Positions 19,608 through 28,773 of a DNA stretch of 64,000 nt are shown here, in pieces. Numbering within the stretch: position 1 is the first letter of the stretch; each line of letters opens with the position of its first letter. Made by a program: the position numbers and the translations under genes. The stretch spans positions 1 through 64,000 of the forward strand of contig VGLJ01000012.1 in assembly GCA_016866775.1 (NCBI GenBank), in the 5' to 3' direction. Source of the stretch: Candidatus Rokuibacteriota bacterium (GTDB taxonomy: Bacteria > Methylomirabilota > Methylomirabilia > Rokubacteriales > CSP1-6). The notes beneath the pieces are model-generated. The model was not told the origin of the DNA. It did not search any database and saw only the letters and a program-made list of their open reading frames with translations.

Positions 19608-20734
19608 ATGCGCTTCAGGCGGGGGAAGAGCAGACTCGTCGCGCTCGCGAGGATCACCAGCGCCAGTCCGCTCGTTCCGAGCGCGATGCTGACGCCGAAC
19701 AGCGAGGCGAGCGCCCCGATCTGGAGCTGGCCGAGCGGCGCCAGACCGATCGCAACGACCCACGCGCCGCCCGCGCGTCCGCGCAGCTCCTTCGGCACGC
19801 TGAGCTGGAGGAGGCTCTGCGCGAGCAAATCCGCGAGCCCTCCCATCGCGTTCACCAGCGTGACGACGACGAAGACGCCGGCGAAGCCCACCACGTAGGG
19901 AGCGGCGCCCAGGGCGATCAGGCCCGCGCCGAAGCCGAAGAGCACCGCGAGGAAGAGCGCGCCGCCGCCGATCCCGCCCCGCGCCGAAGCCCCGAGGAGG
20001 CCGAGGATTCCGCCCACCGAGCGCGCCGCCGTCAGTACCCCGAGTCCGGCGGGCCCCGTGTGGAGGATGTCGCGCGCGAGACTCGGCAGGAGCGCCTGAT
20101 GGGCGAAGCCCAGGATCTCCGCGCCGGCCGTGAGCATCATCAGGACGAGCAGCCGCCGGTCACGTCTCAGCGCGCCGAGGAACTCGACGGTACTTCGCCA
20201 CACCGAGCTCGTCGCGCCCGATCGGGTGCGAGGCGGTGCCATCGCCCGCATCAGCACCAGCGCGCTGCCGAGGAAACCGAGCGCGACGACGAGGTAGGCG
20301 GCGCCGGATCCAAAGCGCGCAATGACGGCGCCGACGACGAGCGAGCCGACCAGCCCGCCGCTCCGCATGCCCACCCCCAGCACGGCGAGCCCGCTCACGA
20401 GCGCCGCGGGACCGACGACATCGTGGGCGTAGCTCTGTCGCGCCGCCTGCTCGACGCCGCGGAAGATGCCGGCGGCCAGCGTCACCAGCATCACGTGGGC
20501 CACGGTCACCATCCCGAGCAGGACGACGATCGCGAGCGTCGACGCCGCGAGCGCCTGACCGAACCCGGCCGCCATGAGCAGGCGAGGACGCGGCACCTGA
20601 TCGGCCAGCGCTCCCGCGGGCACGCCGATGAAGAAGAGCGGCAGCATGCGCATGCTCAGCGCGGCGCTGACCATGAACGGCGAGTTCGTCAGCTCGAGCG
20701 TGAGCCAGCCGACCACGACGGTCTCGCCCACCAT
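19604..20734 (-). CDS. MFS transporter (enterobactin-exporter/DHA3-like)
   Basis: About ten to twelve hydrophobic segments with MFS character, including GVPAGALADQVPRPRLLMAA (the loop 2-3 motif) and a DHA3-like central region. The first available ATG (20734) is inside what should be the first membrane helix. The frame upstream still encodes a typical N-terminus (IVQLALFRLPDFRRLGASIF) back to the TGA at 20819-20821, but offers no ATG, GTG, TTG or CTG early enough; ATC 20809 is the only candidate. Either the start is non-canonical or a base is missing. The exported compound is unknown. Confidence 0.7.
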   Translation of the reverse strand: MVGETVVVGWLTLELTNSPFMVSAALSMRMLPLFFIGVPAGALADQVPRPRLLMAAGFGQALAASTLAIVVLLGMVTVAHVMLVTLAAGIFRGVEQAARQSYAHDVVGPAALVSGLAVLGVGMRSGGLVGSLVVGAVIARFGSGAAYLVVALGFLGSALVLMRAMAPPRTRSGATSSVWRSTVEFLGALRRDRRLLVLMMLTAGAEILGFAHQALLPSLARDILHTGPAGLGVLTAARSVGGILGLLGASARGGIGGGALFLAVLFGFGAGLIALGAAPYVVGFAGVFVVVTLVNAMGGLADLLAQSLLQLSVPKELRGRAGGAWVVAIGLAPLGQLQIGALASLFGVSIALGTSGLALVILASATSLLFPRLKRI

Positions 20735-20818
20735 GCCGAGGGAGCTCAGGAAGATCGACGCGCCGAGGCGGCGGAAGTCGGGGAGGCGGAAGAGCGCGAG
20801 CTGGACGATGGATGGTCC

Positions 20819-21700
20819 TCAGCCGCGGGCGGCGGCCAGCGTCATCGCGCGGTCGTGAAGCGTCGGCGCGCCGAGACGCTCGGCCCAGGCCGCGAACTCC
20901 GCACGCGGGCCCTTCCAGCGCAGGCCGTCGACGCCGACGCCGATCGGCGCATCGGTGCGCAGCGTCGCGAGCCGGCGGAACAGCAGCGCGTCGTCGTGCT
21001 GCTCGGCGAGCGTCGTCGCGAGGCGCGGCGCGCCGCGCACGGAGACGTCCCAGTCACCGGCGAGCTTCGGAATCCGCTCGAGATGCTCGTAGCGCGCGAG
21101 GACGGCCGCGGCGGACTTCGCGCCCCAGCCCCGCAACCCGGGATAGCCGTCGGCCGTGTCGCCGACGAGCGCGAGCCAGTCGGGGATCGACGCCGGCGCG
21201 ACGCCGAACTTCCGGCGCACGCCGTCGGCGTCACGCAGCTCCCTGGTGCGGCGGTCGAGCTGCACGATCCGCGCCTCCCGCACGCACTGGGCGAGGTCCT
21301 TGTCCGGCGTGCAGATGACCACCTGCGCCACACGCGCATCGGCCGCGGCCATCACCGCGGCCGCCCCCAGCGCGTCGTCGGCCTCGAGCTCCACCATCGC
21401 CCACACGACCACGCCGAGCGCCGTCAACGCATTCTCCAGGTGCTCGAACTGCGCGAAGAGCACGGGGTCGATGCCCTCGCCGGTCTTGTAGCCGGGCCAG
21501 AGGTCGTTGCGGAACGACTCGATGACGTGGTCGGTCGCGACCCCGAGATGGGTGACGCCGTCCTCCAGCATGCCGAGCACCGAGCCCACGACCCCGCGCA
21601 CCGCGCGCAGCGCCTCGGGCGTGGTCCGGTCGAAGGCCGCCGCCGGGGAGAGGAAGTAGCGGAAAAGCTCGAAGGTGCCGTCGACCAGGTGGACGATCAC
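20819..21700 (-). CDS. 5'-3' exonuclease domain protein (FEN/Xni-like)
   Basis: A free-standing homologue of the DNA polymerase I 5'-nuclease domain. HLVDGTFELFRYF at the N-terminus, LEADDALGAAAV and CTPDKDLAQ supply metal-binding Asp residues, and GDTADGYPGLRGWGAKSAAAVL is the helix-3-turn-helix DNA-binding motif. GTG 21700 is preferred because a -10-like TATCGT ends only at 21713, which would place transcription start at or after ATG 21712. About 293 residues. The expected role is flap or RNA-primer removal. Confidence 0.8.
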   Translation of the reverse strand: MIVHLVDGTFELFRYFLSPAAAFDRTTPEALRAVRGVVGSVLGMLEDGVTHLGVATDHVIESFRNDLWPGYKTGEGIDPVLFAQFEHLENALTALGVVVWAMVELEADDALGAAAVMAAADARVAQVVICTPDKDLAQCVREARIVQLDRRTRELRDADGVRRKFGVAPASIPDWLALVGDTADGYPGLRGWGAKSAAAVLARYEHLERIPKLAGDWDVSVRGAPRLATTLAEQHDDALLFRRLATLRTDAPIGVGVDGLRWKGPRAEFAAWAERLGAPTLHDRAMTLAAARG

Positions 21701-21747
21701 GCCGGGAACCATACGATAGTCGCGTGGGCGTGGCCCAGCAATTCCCG

Positions 21748-21753
21748 TAGAAT
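21748..21753 (+). promoter_or_regulatory. -10 hexamer of a leaderless gene
   Basis: TAGAAT ends 8 nt before ATG 21762 and no Shine-Dalgarno precedes that ATG, so transcription would start at the initiation codon. Confidence 0.5.
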
Positions 21754-21761
21754 TGAACACG

Positions 21762-22622
21762 ATGGATCGCGCGTTCCCGATCGTCAAGCGTCCGGTCGCG
21801 GACGCGCGTCTCCCGATCGTCGTGAGCGTGCCGCACTACGGCACGCAGGCCCTGCCACACGTCACCGCCGACGACTACTGCGAGCCGCGCTTCGCCACGT
21901 TCGCCTTCGGCTTCGCCGACCTGTTCGCCGGCGATCTCTACGGGGACCTGCACGAGCACGGCGCGACCGTGCTGGCCACACCGATCTCGCGCATGTTCGT
22001 GGACGTCAACCGCCGCCGCGACGACTTCGAGGTGCGCGACGGCGAGGTGCGCTCGCGCCGCGGCGTCGTCCGCACGCACACGATGCGCGAGGTGGCGATC
22101 TTCAAGCGCGGTCTCGCGCCCTCGGAGCTGGAGCAGCGGCTGCGGACCCTCTACGATCCGTATTACGCCGCGATCCGCACGCTGCTCGACGAGCTGCGCG
22201 CGGCGCACGGCGCCGCGATCCTGCTCGACGGCCACACCGGCAGCCCGCGCCGGATGAAAGACCACCAGATCATCGTGGGGACGTGCCGCGAGGCGACGTG
22301 CGCGCCGGAGCTCGCCGCCACCGTCGCGGAGATCTTCACGCGCGCCGGCTTCGAGGTGCACCACAACGTGAGCGGGTACAGCGGCGGGAACATCGTGGCC
22401 GCGCACGGGCGACCGGGCGCCGGCGGCGTGCACGCGATCCAGATCGAGATCAACGCCGCGCTGCTGACGACGACGCCGGGCGAGGAGCTGGTCGCGACGA
22501 TCTCGCGCGGCGACGTCCCCACGAAATCCGAGCCGAATATCGCGCGTGTGCGCGCGTGCCTGCGCGAGGTGCTGGCGGCCCTGCCCGCCGTCCTCGCGGC
22601 CGTGCCCGCGCCGACGAGGTGA
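21762..22622 (+). CDS. N-formylglutamate amidohydrolase family protein
   Basis: A 286-residue protein with the FGase pattern: PIVVSVPHYGTQALPHV near the N-terminus, ISRMFVDVNRRRDDFE in the middle, LLDGHTGSPRRM, and a C-terminal IQIEINAALL. The family removes formyl groups from N-formylglutamate in histidine degradation; neighbours here include no hut genes, so the substrate may differ. A TTG at 21753 is the other start. Four bp separate it from the flavin oxidoreductase gene, suggesting one operon. Confidence 0.8.
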   Translation: MDRAFPIVKRPVADARLPIVVSVPHYGTQALPHVTADDYCEPRFATFAFGFADLFAGDLYGDLHEHGATVLATPISRMFVDVNRRRDDFEVRDGEVRSRRGVVRTHTMREVAIFKRGLAPSELEQRLRTLYDPYYAAIRTLLDELRAAHGAAILLDGHTGSPRRMKDHQIIVGTCREATCAPELAATVAEIFTRAGFEVHHNVSGYSGGNIVAAHGRPGAGGVHAIQIEINAALLTTTPGEELVATISRGDVPTKSEPNIARVRACLREVLAALPAVLAAVPAPTR

Positions 22623-22626
22623 GCCG

Positions 22627-23502
22627 ATGAAGATCCGAATCGGAGTGGGCGGGGCGTCCTCGACGCCCGAAGGCTTCCACGAGCTCGTCACCGGGCTCGA
22701 CGACTTCGGCTTCGACTCGCTGTGGCTCTCGGAGGTGCTGACGGGCCCCGGCCTCGATCCGATCGTCGGGCTCTCGTGGGCGGCGGCGACGCGGCCGCGG
22801 CTGAAGATCGGAACGACGGCGCTCTTACCCGGTCGCAACGTGCTGCGGCTCGCGAAACAGCTCGCGAGCCTCGACGTCCTCTGCCAGGGACGGTTGCTGG
22901 TCACGCTCGTCCCCGGGCTCACCTTCTCGCCGGAGCGCGAGGCGATCGGCGGCGATCCGAAGCGGCGCGGCGCCTTCATCGACGAAGCGCTGCCGCTGCT
23001 GCGACGGCTCTGGGCCGGCGAGACCGTGACGCACGAAGGCGCGGCCGGCTCGCTGCGCGACGTGAAGCTCTCGCCCTTGCCGGTGCAGCGGCCGCTCGAA
23101 GTCTGGCTCGGCGGCAACGTGCCCGCCGCGCTCGAGCGCTGCGGCCGCCTGTCGGACGGCTGGCTGCCGTCGCAGTGCACGCCCGAGGAAGCCGCCGCCG
23201 GACGCACGGTGATCGAAGAGGCGGCCGCGCGCGCGAATCGCACGATCAGCCCCGAGCACTTCGGCTTCAGCGTGGGCTACGCGACGGCGCCGATCGATCC
23301 GGCGGCGGCGAAGCGCCTCGTCGCGCGCAGCCCGCGCGCGCTCGAGCTGACGCCGGTCGGGTTGCCGGCGCTGCGCGCGAAGATCGAGAGCTTCATCGAC
23401 GTCGGCTTCTCGAAGTTCGTCGTCCGTCCGCTGGTCACGCCGAAGTCGTGGCGCGCGGAGCTCGAGACGCTCGCCGGCGCCGTCGGCAATCTCCAGACCT
23501 GA
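22627..23502 (+). CDS. LLM-class flavin-dependent oxidoreductase
   Basis: A 291-residue luciferase-like TIM barrel: GLDDFGFDSLWLSEVLTGPG, LKIGTTALLPGRNVLRLAKQ, LASLDVLCQGRLLVTLVPG and SDGWLPSQCTPEEAAAG. Such proteins use FMN or coenzyme F420; the sequence alone does not decide. It follows the formylglutamate-deformylase-like gene by 4 bp and converges on the CoA transferase with a 3-bp gap. Confidence 0.85.
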   Translation: MKIRIGVGGASSTPEGFHELVTGLDDFGFDSLWLSEVLTGPGLDPIVGLSWAAATRPRLKIGTTALLPGRNVLRLAKQLASLDVLCQGRLLVTLVPGLTFSPEREAIGGDPKRRGAFIDEALPLLRRLWAGETVTHEGAAGSLRDVKLSPLPVQRPLEVWLGGNVPAALERCGRLSDGWLPSQCTPEEAAAGRTVIEEAAARANRTISPEHFGFSVGYATAPIDPAAAKRLVARSPRALELTPVGLPALRAKIESFIDVGFSKFVVRPLVTPKSWRAELETLAGAVGNLQT

Positions 23503-23505
23503 GCG

Positions 23506-24702
23506 TCAAATCGCGCCGTCGCTTTTCAGCTGAGCCAGCTCCGCGGCGGAGAGCCCGAGGAGGCGGCCCAGCACCTCCGCGGTGTGCTCACCCAGCAGCG
23601 GGGCGCGACGCACGTCGGTCGGCGAGTCCGACAGCCGGATCGGGTTGCCCAGCATCGGGAAACGGCCGCGGTCGGGATGTTCGAGGTCCACGACCATCCC
23701 GCGCTGGCGCAAATGCTCGTTGGCGAGCAGCTCGGCGGAGTCGAGCACGGCGCCGCACGCGACGCCCGCACCCGCGAGGATCTCCATCGCCTCGTGCTTC
23801 GTGTGCTTCTCCGTCCACGCCTCGATCAGCGCGTCGATCTCGTCGACGCGCGCGAAGCGGCCGGCGCGCGTCTTCAGCGTCGGATCGTCCGCGAGATCGG
23901 GACGGCCGATGATGCGCATGAGCGCCTGGAACATCTCCGGCAGCACGCCGTGCACGAAGAGGTAGTCGTTGGGCCCGCCGGGCCGGCAGCGGTAGCAGTT
24001 GACGGGCGCGTTGCCGAACTGATGATTGCCCCGGCGGGCGACGGGCTCGCCGTTCATGTACTGCTCGCGGATGTGCACGCGCGTGAGATTGGCGACCGCG
24101 TCCTGCTGCGCGACCTCCACCTGCTGGCCCACGCCGGTGGTCTGGCGGTGCACGATCGCGGCGAGGATGCCGATGCCGAGGTGGAGGCCCGCGCCGGTGT
24201 CTCCGAGGCCCGCGGGCACCTTGAGCGGCGGGCCGTCGACCTCGCCGTTCAGGCTCATCGCGCCGCCCATCGCCTGCGCGACGAACTCGAAGCTCTTGTA
24301 GCCCGCGTAGGGCCCGCTCGATCCGAAGCCCTTGACGGACGCCGCGATCAGCCGCGGGTTCAGCGCGTGCAGCGCCTCCCAGCCGAGGCCGAGTCGCTCC
24401 ATCGTCCCGGGTCCGAAGTTCTCGACGACGACGTCGGCGCGGCGGAGGAGGTCATCGAGCATGGCGCGCCCGCGCGGATGCTTGAGGTTCAGCGTCACGC
24501 TCTTCTTGTTGGCGTTGAAGAAGAGGAAGCCCCAGCTGTCGACGCCCGGCTTGTCGCTGATGCCGAGGCGGTTCGCCTCTCCGGTGAGCGGCTCCACCTT
24601 GATCACCTCGGCGCCGAGCCACGCGAGGGTCTGCGTGCACGAGGGCCCCGCCTCGAACTGCGTCAGGTCGATGATGCGGATGCCTTCCAGCGCCTTCGTC
24701 AT
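23506..24702 (-). CDS. CaiB/BaiF family (class III) CoA transferase
   Basis: A 398-residue protein with the class III pattern: IIDLTQFEAGPSCTQTLAWL, GAEVIKVEPL, NANKKSVTLNLKHPRGR, VVVENFGPGTMERLGLGW and GLGDTGAGLHLGIGI, where Asp is the CoA-ester-forming residue. It transfers CoA between carboxylic acids, as formyl-CoA:oxalate and carnitine CoA transferases do. The ATG overlaps the stop of the SelA-like gene (ATGA), and it is the last gene of the dipeptide-importer operon. It may activate the acid released from the imported compound (inference). Confidence 0.88.
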   Translation of the reverse strand: MTKALEGIRIIDLTQFEAGPSCTQTLAWLGAEVIKVEPLTGEANRLGISDKPGVDSWGFLFFNANKKSVTLNLKHPRGRAMLDDLLRRADVVVENFGPGTMERLGLGWEALHALNPRLIAASVKGFGSSGPYAGYKSFEFVAQAMGGAMSLNGEVDGPPLKVPAGLGDTGAGLHLGIGILAAIVHRQTTGVGQQVEVAQQDAVANLTRVHIREQYMNGEPVARRGNHQFGNAPVNCYRCRPGGPNDYLFVHGVLPEMFQALMRIIGRPDLADDPTLKTRAGRFARVDEIDALIEAWTEKHTKHEAMEILAGAGVACGAVLDSAELLANEHLRQRGMVVDLEHPDRGRFPMLGNPIRLSDSPTDVRRAPLLGEHTAEVLGRLLGLSAAELAQLKSDGAI

Positions 24703-25973
24703 GGTGTGTCTCCCAGGATCATTCTGCTCGCACCGTCGAGATCGCGGCGCGCGCGCGCGAGCCGAGCGAACGCGCGCTCGAGCGACTGCGCGATGGCCTC
24801 GGCGCCGAGGCGGTGTCCGTCCGGATACATCATCAGCCGCACGACCGGCGCGCTGCCCGGCATCGACACCGCCGAGATCGTCAGCACGCCGTCGGCACGC
24901 AGCATCTCCATCGCGACGATCGTGTTGGCTTCGACGGGAACGAGCGTGGAAGCCTCACCACCGCCGCCGAGCTCACGCGCGATGTCCAGCGCGTCCTCGC
25001 CGGTGATCGACACGCCGGGCCCGCCGAGATAGACGCGCTCCTTCCCGTAGCGCGCCTGCAGCAGGCGGAGGACCTCGGTGGCCAGCTCACCCGCCCGCGC
25101 GATCGCCTTCGGCTCGAACTGGCGCAGCGCGTTCGCGACGCCGACGTACTGGCTCGTCTGCGCCTCGAGCCCGAGCTCGAAGGCGCGCGAGCGCAGGTCG
25201 CGGACGAGGTCTCGGCGCCCCACGAGGATGCCCGCGCGCGGACCCGCGACGTGCTTGTCCGCCGAGCACACGGCGAGATCGATCGGGCCGAGCGCGAACG
25301 TCGGCGGGTCGCCGAAGAACCCGATGCGCGAGGCGAGGTGCGCGTCGTCGACGAAGATCAGGGTGCCCGGACGGCGTGGGAGCGCGAGCGCGTTGCGGAA
25401 AGCGTCGAGGTCGAGGTGCCGCTTGGAGGCCGTGATCGGCGTGATGACGAGCATCCGCGGCACCACGCCGCTCGTCCACGCCTTGACGAGCTCGTCGATC
25501 GCGTGGAGCTCCTCGAGCGACGCGCCCGCCATCTCGACGGGGCGCGTGACGGACGGATGGCTGACGCCGCCGGCCGGGGCCAGCGCGAGGACCCGATCGC
25601 CGCGCTCGAGCAAGGTCGTGAGCGCGAGGAAGTTGGCGGCGGACACGCGATTGAGGATGAGCGCGTCGTGCACGGCCGGGTCGCCGCCCATGTGGCGGAT
25701 GGCGATCGGCTCGGTCTCGCCTTCGAAGCCCGCGAAGAACGCGACGTGACTCGTGAGCTGCTTCGCGTCCTCCGGCGAGAGCCCGGCGCCGCGGTTCATT
25801 CCGGTGAGGTCGTAGATCGCGTCCCCCCCGCGGGCCTCGATGCGCTCGCGCACGAGGCGGCGCGCGTGGAGCGTCTTCGCGACTTCTTCGTCGGTGCCAC
25901 GGAGGATGGTCCCGCGCGCGTAGCCGACCGCGGAATCGATCGCATTGCCGAACCGGTCGTGGGTGACCCCCAT
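24699..25973 (-). CDS. SelA-like fold-type I PLP-dependent enzyme
   Basis: A 424-residue protein. CSADKHVAGPRAGILVGRRD carries the PLP-binding Lys in the SelA-type context (S-x-DK-x-x-x-GP-x-AG-I), with IFVDDAHLASR supplying the cofactor Asp. The SelA superfamily includes seryl-tRNA(Sec) selenium transferase but also sugar-acid ammonia lyases and aldolase-like enzymes. There is no SelB, SelD or tRNA-Sec nearby, and it sits between an ABC importer and a CoA transferase, so a catabolic lyase or racemase is more likely than selenocysteine synthesis. It starts 10 bp after the OppF gene. Confidence 0.7.
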   Translation of the reverse strand: MGVTHDRFGNAIDSAVGYARGTILRGTDEEVAKTLHARRLVRERIEARGGDAIYDLTGMNRGAGLSPEDAKQLTSHVAFFAGFEGETEPIAIRHMGGDPAVHDALILNRVSAANFLALTTLLERGDRVLALAPAGGVSHPSVTRPVEMAGASLEELHAIDELVKAWTSGVVPRMLVITPITASKRHLDLDAFRNALALPRRPGTLIFVDDAHLASRIGFFGDPPTFALGPIDLAVCSADKHVAGPRAGILVGRRDLVRDLRSRAFELGLEAQTSQYVGVANALRQFEPKAIARAGELATEVLRLLQARYGKERVYLGGPGVSITGEDALDIARELGGGGEASTLVPVEANTIVAMEMLRADGVLTISAVSMPGSAPVVRLMMYPDGHRLGAEAIAQSLERAFARLARARRDLDGASRMILGDTP

Positions 25974-25983
25974 GGATGCCTCG

Positions 25984-26949
25984 CTAATAAAGGTGGCAGG
26001 CGACCTCGCCGCCGCCGTCGCGCGGTTGCAGGACCGGCTCGACCTGCGAGCAGATCGGCATCGTCGCGGGGCAGCGCGGATGGAAGCGACAGCCGGACGG
26101 CACGTTCATGGCGCTCGGGACCTCGCCCGCCACCGCGGTCGCCGCGTGGCGGTCGTCGGGGTGTGACGGCAGCGCCGCCTCGAAGAGCGCCTTCGTGTAC
26201 GGGTGCATCGGGCGCGCGCACAGCGCGTCGCTGTCCGCGTGCTCGACGATCTTGCCGAGGTACATCACCGCGATGCGATGGCTGATGTGCGCCACCGTCG
26301 CGAGGTCGTGGCCGATGAAGAGGTAGCTCACACCGAGCGTCCGCTGCAGGTGCTCGAGCTGGTTGATGATCTGCGCGCGCACCGACACGTCCAGCGCGGA
26401 CACCGGCTCGTCGAGCACGATCAGCTTCGTGTCCGTCGCGAGCGCGCGCGCGATGGCGACGCGCTGACGCTGGCCGCCGCTGAACTCGTGCGGGAACAGC
26501 GGTGCGACGTCGGAGGGCAGGCCGACCAGCTCCAGCACCGCGGCGACGCGCTGCCGGATCGCGGCGCGCTCGAGATCGGTGTGGATCTCCAGCGGCTCCG
26601 CGATGATGTCCTCGACGCGCATCCGCGGGCTCAGCGAGCTGAACGGATCCTGGAAGACGACCTGCACCGCGCGGCGGTACGCCATCAGCGCGGCGCCGGC
26701 GAGGCCGGTGATGTCACGGCCCTGGAACATGATCGAGCCCTCGGTGGGCGGCTCCTGCAGCAGGATGAGCTTCGACGTGGTCGTCTTGCCGCAGCCGGAC
26801 TCGCCGATGAGCCCGAGCGTCTCGCCGGCGTGGATCGCAAAGTCGACACCGTCGACGGCCTTCACCCACCCCCGCGGGCGCCCGAACAGGCCGGCGCGCG
26901 CGGGAAAGCGCTTCTTCAGCCCGCGGACTTCAAGAATGCGATCGGCCAT
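25984..26949 (-). CDS. oligopeptide/dipeptide ABC transporter ATP-binding protein (OppF/DppF type)
   Basis: A 321-residue ATPase: Walker A GESGCGKTT, signature FSGGQRQRVAIARAL, Walker B LIVLDEPVSALD and switch His in IGHDLATV. The C-terminal Cys-rich oligopeptide-transporter domain is present (CRFHPRCPATMPIC). It partners the OppD-type ATPase, whose stop it overlaps by 20 bp, and the two permeases upstream. Confidence 0.92.
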   Translation of the reverse strand: MADRILEVRGLKKRFPARAGLFGRPRGWVKAVDGVDFAIHAGETLGLIGESGCGKTTTSKLILLQEPPTEGSIMFQGRDITGLAGAALMAYRRAVQVVFQDPFSSLSPRMRVEDIIAEPLEIHTDLERAAIRQRVAAVLELVGLPSDVAPLFPHEFSGGQRQRVAIARALATDTKLIVLDEPVSALDVSVRAQIINQLEHLQRTLGVSYLFIGHDLATVAHISHRIAVMYLGKIVEHADSDALCARPMHPYTKALFEAALPSHPDDRHAATAVAGEVPSAMNVPSGCRFHPRCPATMPICSQVEPVLQPRDGGGEVACHLY

Positions 26950-27931
26950 GCGAAGCGGCGGCGTGCTCGTCGAGACGCCAGCAGCGGGCGGCGTGTCCCG
27001 CGCCCGGATGGAAGTCGATCGGCTCTTCGTCCGCGCAGCGCGGCAGCGCCTCGGGGCAGCGCGGGTGGAACGCGCAGCCGGACGGAAGGCTCGCGAGGTT
27101 GGGCGGCTGCCCGGGGATCGCGTAGAGCGGGTCCTTGTTGCCGAGCTTCGGCACGGACCCGAGCAGCGCGCGCGTGTACGGGTGCTTCGGGTCGTCGAAC
27201 AGCTCGCGCACCGGCGCCTGCTCGACGATCTTCCCCGCGTACATCACCGCGACGCGGTCGCACATCTTCGCGACGATGCCGAGGTTGTGCGTCACGAAGA
27301 TCAGCGCGACGCCCGTCTCCCGCTGGATGTCCTTGAGGAGGTCGAGGTACTGCGCCTGGATGGTGACGTCGAGGTTCGTCGTCGGCTCGTCGGCGATGAC
27401 CAGGCTCGGCCCGCCCGCGAGCGCGATCGCGCCGACAATGCGCTGGCGCATGCCGCCGCTCATCTGGTGCGGGTACTCGCGCATCCGCCACTCCGGCGAC
27501 GGGATGCGGACGGCCTTGAGCAGATGCTGCACGCGGCTCCTGAGCGAGCGCCCGCGGAGCCGCTGGTGGAAGAACGCGGGCTCCGCCACCTGACGGAAGA
27601 TCGTGAAGAGGGGGTTCAGCGACGCCATCGGGTCCTGGAGGATCATCGCGATGCGGCGGCCGCGGATCGCCCGCAGCTCGCGCTGGCTCTTCGTCGTGAG
27701 CTCCTCGCCCTCGAAGAGGACGCTGCCGCCGACGATCCGCGCGGCGCGCGGCAGGAGCCCGACGATCGACATGCACGTCGTGGTCTTGCCGCTCCCCGAC
27801 TCGCCGACGAGGCCCAGCGTCTCGCCCGCGCGCAGCGCGAAGCTCACCCCGTCGACCGCCTTGACGATGCGTGTTCCGCCGAAGGTGAAGAAGTGCGTCT
27901 GGAGATTGGAGACGGTCAGGACGTCCGTCAG
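26930..27931 (-). CDS. oligopeptide/dipeptide ABC transporter ATP-binding protein (OppD/DppD type)
   Basis: About 333 residues with Walker A GESGSGKTT, signature MSGGMRQRIVGAIAL, Walker B LVIADEPTTNLD, switch THNLGIV and C-terminal CAFHPRCPEALPRC. The only start in the right place is CTG 27931, which overlaps the TGA of the permease gene as CTGA; the frame before it belongs to that gene. This suggests a translationally coupled non-ATG start. It pairs with the OppF-type subunit. Confidence 0.9.
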   Translation of the reverse strand: MTDVLTVSNLQTHFFTFGGTRIVKAVDGVSFALRAGETLGLVGESGSGKTTTCMSIVGLLPRAARIVGGSVLFEGEELTTKSQRELRAIRGRRIAMILQDPMASLNPLFTIFRQVAEPAFFHQRLRGRSLRSRVQHLLKAVRIPSPEWRMREYPHQMSGGMRQRIVGAIALAGGPSLVIADEPTTNLDVTIQAQYLDLLKDIQRETGVALIFVTHNLGIVAKMCDRVAVMYAGKIVEQAPVRELFDDPKHPYTRALLGSVPKLGNKDPLYAIPGQPPNLASLPSGCAFHPRCPEALPRCADEEPIDFHPGAGHAARCWRLDEHAAASHGRSHS

Positions 27932-28773
27932 AGGTTCCTCTGTTGCGGATCCAGCTTCACGCGCAACCAGTCGCCGAAGAGCTGGGTCGCGAGCACGATC
28001 AGCAGGATGCAGACACCGGGAAAGACGGTCAGCCACCACTGGCCGGCGAGGAGCGTCGGCCGCGCCTCGGACAGCATCAGACCCCACGCCGGCTGCGGCG
28101 GCGGCACGCCGACGCCGAGGAAGCTGAGCGACGCCTCCGCGATGATGACGACGCCGACCGTGAGGCTGGCGAGCACCATGGCCGTGTTCGCGACGTTCGG
28201 CAGGATGTGGCGCTTGATGATGCGCAGCTTGCTCGCGCCCGCGATCTCCGCCAGCTTCACGAACTCGCGCTCGCGCAGCGTCAGCACCTCGCCGCGGATC
28301 ACGCGCGCGTAGCGCGTCCAGTACACCGCGCCGAGGATCACGATGATGTTCCACATGCTGGGCCCGATCATCGCGGCGAGGAAGATCGCGAACACGATGG
28401 CCGGCAGCGCGAGCCACGCGTCGGTCACGCGCATGATGACCTGGTCGACCCAGCCGCCGATGTAGCCCGAGAGAATCCCCATCAGCGTGCCGATGGCGCC
28501 CGCGACCAGCGTGCCCATCAGGCCGACGATCAACGACACGCGCGTGCCGTAGATCAGGCGGCTCAGGATGTCGCGCGCCTGGAAGTCGGTGCCGAGCGGC
28601 GCGGCCGTCGAGCCGCCTTCCATCCAGAACGGCGGGTCGAAGACGTTCGCGCCCGGGACGGGCAGCGTCGGATCGTGCGGCGCCAGCAGATCGGCGAAGA
28701 TCGCCACCAACACCAGCGCCGCCAGGATCACGACCGCGGCGAGCGGAGCCTCGCGCCGCGACCTGATCGACAT
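27928..28773 (-). CDS. ABC transporter permease, DppC/OppC type
   Basis: A 281-residue inner-membrane permease. The first helix (LAAVVILAALVLVAIFADLL) is followed by APLGTDFQARDILSRLIYGT, the usual DppC lead-in, and the EAA loop that contacts the ATPases. The ATG comes immediately after repeat copy B with no Shine-Dalgarno, which is unusual for a mid-operon gene; translation may depend on the hairpin or on coupling. It partners the DppB-type permease. Confidence 0.92.
   Translation of the reverse strand: MSIRSRREAPLAAVVILAALVLVAIFADLLAPHDPTLPVPGANVFDPPFWMEGGSTAAPLGTDFQARDILSRLIYGTRVSLIVGLMGTLVAGAIGTLMGILSGYIGGWVDQVIMRVTDAWLALPAIVFAIFLAAMIGPSMWNIIVILGAVYWTRYARVIRGEVLTLREREFVKLAEIAGASKLRIIKRHILPNVANTAMVLASLTVGVVIIAEASLSFLGVGVPPPQPAWGLMLSEARPTLLAGQWWLTVFPGVCILLIVLATQLFGDWLRVKLDPQQRNL

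Noticed and set aside
24699-25973. SelA-like gene as evidence for a selenocysteine system serving the TGA-containing dehydrogenase
   Set aside because: The SelA superfamily has many non-selenium members and this gene sits in a transport/CoA-transferase operon with no selB, selD or tRNA-Sec nearby.
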